Of a DNA stretch of 64,000 bases, positions 61,979-64,000 are shown in pieces. The stretch's first letter is position 1. Each line of letters begins with the position of its first letter. This DNA comes from Natronospirales bacterium (GTDB taxonomy: Bacteria > Pseudomonadota > Gammaproteobacteria > Natronospirales > REEB76). A program made the translations under genes and the position numbers. The stretch is taken from NCBI GenBank assembly GCA_021792635.1, contig JAJYUH010000008.1, forward strand, positions 56,533-120,532, read 5' to 3'. The notes under the pieces are model-generated. The model ran no database searches. It was not told the origin of the DNA and saw only the letters and a program-made list of their open reading frames with translations.

Positions 61979-62662
61979 AAACATCTCCTCAATGGTTGAT
62001 AGATCGCAAATAGGCATTTATTGTCAGAGCGACCGACGCTGCGTCCGATCCCCCCGCTTGCAAGTGCAATACACAACCCCTGCGCCGGCCACCCCCCAGC
62101 CACATGGCCAAAGGCAGCGCCAAGCGCCGCTTTCAGAAGCAAACGGATATCCATGAACCCCTGATTGCGTTATAGAAAAACCGGCACCGGGCGCCGGATT
62201 CACGCTGGCCTATTCTCCTTATTGCCGGAACCCCGTCCGGCGGCAGCGAGCATGCTTGTGTATAGCAAATTTACAGCGTGTTGCAAGTGTATTTATGCAA
62301 CAACCGGAAAGGGAAGTGAGAAGATCGGCGTCTTCCCGGACAAGGGAGTTCAGCAGGATTAACGACTTAGCAGGGATATCTCGCCGGTCTTTGAGGAAGC
62401 AGGCCGGACGGTGGCAGCGTTGCTAACCGGCAAAATTCCACTGGCAGGCCGTCGCTCAAGAATGCCTACGGAGGAAAGGTTACTGTATATCGTCAACCGA
62501 TTTAAGACATGACGAGCGTTTTCTCAAGGATACTTTTCGGTATTGATCCGTAAGAACCGGCGGTGTGTGCGCCGGCGGATCTTTCGAACTTCAGCCTCGG
62601 GGTTAGCCTGGTCCCTCACGGCATAAGCTCCCCCTGACCAATTCTCAGGATGGGCCGGACCT
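61979..62662. other. Long non-coding stretch
   Basis: About 680 bases with no convincing gene. It contains an inverted repeat GTTGCA/TGCAAC (62280-62301), a short hairpin near 62180-62197 and possibly scrambled remnants. A minus-strand frame at 62524-62751 has no family signature and was left out. Confidence 0.45.
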
Positions 62663-63502
62663 CTACAATCCTCCGGCCCTTGCCGGGGCCTTATGACGCT
62701 GATACGAAAGAGCCACGGCGAATCCGTGACTAAAGTCGCTATTCGCTCCAATTAGATACAGGTAGGACCCTGTCGCCCCGGAGAATTGGCCGGTTCGATC
62801 CTGGGTGTCGAAAAAGGCAACCCCTGTCATTGCGCCGCGGCAAGCTGATGGACCGGCGATATTCACGTTGGCGTCGAAGAGGTCAAGTTTTCCCACCCGG
62901 GTCAGTGTCCCCGAGATGTGGCAACCCATGGCATCGGTTCCAGTGAAATCACCCTTGGAATCCAAGGTGATTATAACTTTGGTCAGGCGGTTGACGTCAA
63001 AGCCCTGATACCTGCCACTTCGGCTGCGAAGCGATATTTGCTGATGCGTAAGCGGCTGCATCTGCAGGTTCAGCGCGATATAGCAGTCGCCACAGTTGAA
63101 TCTCCCTTGAAGCGCATACGCGTTACCGCTTGAACCTGCCGGTTTGACCTGAAATTGCCAATTCTGGACGCCGCGTGAAACTGCCCGTCCCCCGGTTGGC
63201 ACATCGTGCTCAGGGCTGGTGACCCGGCCGTTGCCCTTAAGGTTCTGAAACAGATGAATATCACTGCTCGCTGCGGGCACTGCAATGAAATAACCATTGC
63301 CATCTTGCCTGACGGCGCCGATCATTTGATTGGGAGTTGATGAAACCGGGCCCGGGAATCTGTAATACGTGGCTGATCCGGAATAAATCCCGGATAAGCG
63401 GGTAGACGATGCCCCGGCAGGGTTTGAGTTGCCGTAGCCGGTATTGGCGAGCAGCAACATTGCAATGATGGCCAGGCCGATTTTGAGTTTCAGCTTGTCC
63501 AT
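62663..63502 (-). CDS. Secreted hypothetical protein, 279 residues
   Basis: Signal peptide (LKIGLAIIAMLLLANTGYG) followed by a beta-rich mature part: SGIYSGSATYYRFPG, GAVRQDGNGYFIAV, CGDCYIALNLQMQPL, FTGTDAMGCHISGTL, GQFSGATGSYLYLIGA. Four cysteines appear paired in short sequence (C-G-D-C). No family recognised. It lies upstream of a 680-base non-coding gap and downstream of the deleted thioredoxin. Confidence 0.7.
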   Translation of the reverse strand: MDKLKLKIGLAIIAMLLLANTGYGNSNPAGASSTRLSGIYSGSATYYRFPGPVSSTPNQMIGAVRQDGNGYFIAVPAASSDIHLFQNLKGNGRVTSPEHDVPTGGRAVSRGVQNWQFQVKPAGSSGNAYALQGRFNCGDCYIALNLQMQPLTHQQISLRSRSGRYQGFDVNRLTKVIITLDSKGDFTGTDAMGCHISGTLTRVGKLDLFDANVNIAGPSACRGAMTGVAFFDTQDRTGQFSGATGSYLYLIGANSDFSHGFAVALSYQRHKAPARAGGL

Positions 63503-63548
63503 GACGGATTTTCCTCTGCTGGCTCGACCGCCTGGTGGTAGAACACCC

Positions 63549-63803
63549 TTATACCAGATTCGGCTCGATAAATGCCTTGAGTTGGGATTTTGACAGGGCG
63601 CCGACCTTCTGGGCTTCGACCGAGCCGTGCTTGAACAGCATCAGCGTCGGCTGGCTGCGCACGCCGTACCGGCGCGCAATCTGCGGATCCTGCTCCACAT
63701 TCACTTTCACGATGCGCAGCCGGTCGCGGTATTCCTCCGCGATCTCGTCCAGCACCGGCAGCTCGGATTGCAACACCTGTTCGTTGAAATTCAATTGATT
63801 CAT
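63549..63803 (-). pseudogene. Thioredoxin paralogue lacking the active site
   Basis: 84 residues, nearly identical to the thioredoxin at 58691 except that 18 residues (VDYWAEWCAPCKAMAPVL) are precisely missing in frame after SELPVL. The deletion ends coincide with a short repeated word (CCGGTGCTG and CCGGTTCTG). With the CxxC gone it cannot be a redox thioredoxin, though the frame is open. Confidence 0.88.
63619..63742. repeat. 124-bp direct repeat, copy 2 (inside thioredoxin-like gene)
   Basis: Same 124 bases as 58758-58881. It gives two substrates for homologous recombination 4.9 kb apart. A crossover would delete the accessory genes between them. Confidence 0.93.
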
Positions 63804-63866
63804 CGCGACGAATTACTTTTGATTGTTGGATTGATGGATGCGCGGGTGAATTAAAAACGTATTAAG

Positions 63867-63885
63867 TCAAGATTTCGTATCTTGA
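63867..63885. repeat. 7-bp inverted repeat near the right edge
   Basis: TCAAGAT (63867-63873) and ATCTTGA (63879-63885), spacer TTCGT, in AT-rich sequence upstream of the second thioredoxin. It may be an operator or a weak hairpin. The last 115 bases show nothing identifiable. Confidence 0.4.
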
Positions 63886-64000
63886 TCCCGCCGTTGGAAT
63901 GCAAGATGTTATGCGTGATGAAGCGGCCGGGGCGGATGAGGCTGGCAAGACTTTAGGCGGTACAGCCTGTGGGTCAGATAAGTCCACCGCCCTGTTGGCT

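Noticed and set aside
62524..62751. 75-codon minus-strand frame in the non-coding stretch
   Set aside because: No signal, motif or ribosome site; Arg-rich shadow-like sequence.
1..64000. CRISPR array, tRNA, rRNA, riboswitch or prophage
   Set aside because: No regularly spaced repeats, no tRNA-like cloverleaf, no rRNA conserved words and no phage structural genes were recognised by eye.

Overview
The window looks like one contiguous chromosomal segment of a high-GC gammaproteobacterium, perhaps near Xanthomonadales/Nevskiales. This is inferred from gene content: a FadE-type acyl-CoA dehydrogenase, GspA/GspB-like secretion proteins, YbiI, an AlgZ/AlgR-type two-component pair, ExbB/ExbD/TonB with TonB-dependent receptors, and several c-di-GMP enzymes. 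I see no rRNA, tRNA, CRISPR array or prophage structural genes.

Layout. 1-1000 (-): the start of an ABC ATPase, a YtrA-type GntR regulator and a small membrane protein behind a strong dyad. 1.4-7.4 kb: housekeeping metabolism (a saccharopine-dehydrogenase-like reductase, malate dehydrogenase, a thioesterase, FadE) and a remnant of an S10 carboxypeptidase. 7.5-20.3 kb: membrane proteins, two GGDEF proteins, a lipoprotein, DinB, an ExeA/GspB pair, an XRE/AbiEii-like toxin-antitoxin-type module followed by a broken second gspB end, a GST and an FMN glutamate-synthase-like protein. 20.4-28.3 kb: DUF1761, a Cys/Met-metabolism PLP enzyme, a secreted protein, an acetyl-CoA hydrolase/transferase, a cysteine synthase pseudogene with two lesions, an IS5-like element and DoxX. 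28.4-34.3 kb: a self-contained exbB-exbD-receptor-tonB operon and an orphan regulator. 34.4-44.4 kb: a phosphate-themed block (Ppx/GppA, Ppk1, a second TonB-dependent receptor, a secreted phosphoesterase).

44.5-58.7 kb is the most interesting region. On the plus strand a 57-residue peptide with a Cys-Cys...Cys tail has its own promoter and is followed at once by an intrinsic terminator. After it come a PqqD-like/M50 membrane metalloprotease, a highly diverged lipid-A-acyltransferase-like protein and a radical SAM protein with extra C-terminal cysteines. This is the architecture of a RiPP (ribosomally made, modified peptide) operon. Divergent from it on the minus strand lie a LytS/LytTR two-component system, an ABC exporter (one ATPase, two FtsX-type permeases), an EAL protein and a MacA/HlyD-type adaptor. 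Together they could sense, export or resist the product. The combination of an M50 protein, an HtrB-like acyltransferase and a radical SAM enzyme with a CC-x5-C core matches no RiPP class I can name.

58.7-64 kb is an accessory tail: a thioredoxin and a second in-frame-deleted thioredoxin copy lacking the CxxC active site, a GST remnant, YbiI, and low-similarity secreted proteins.
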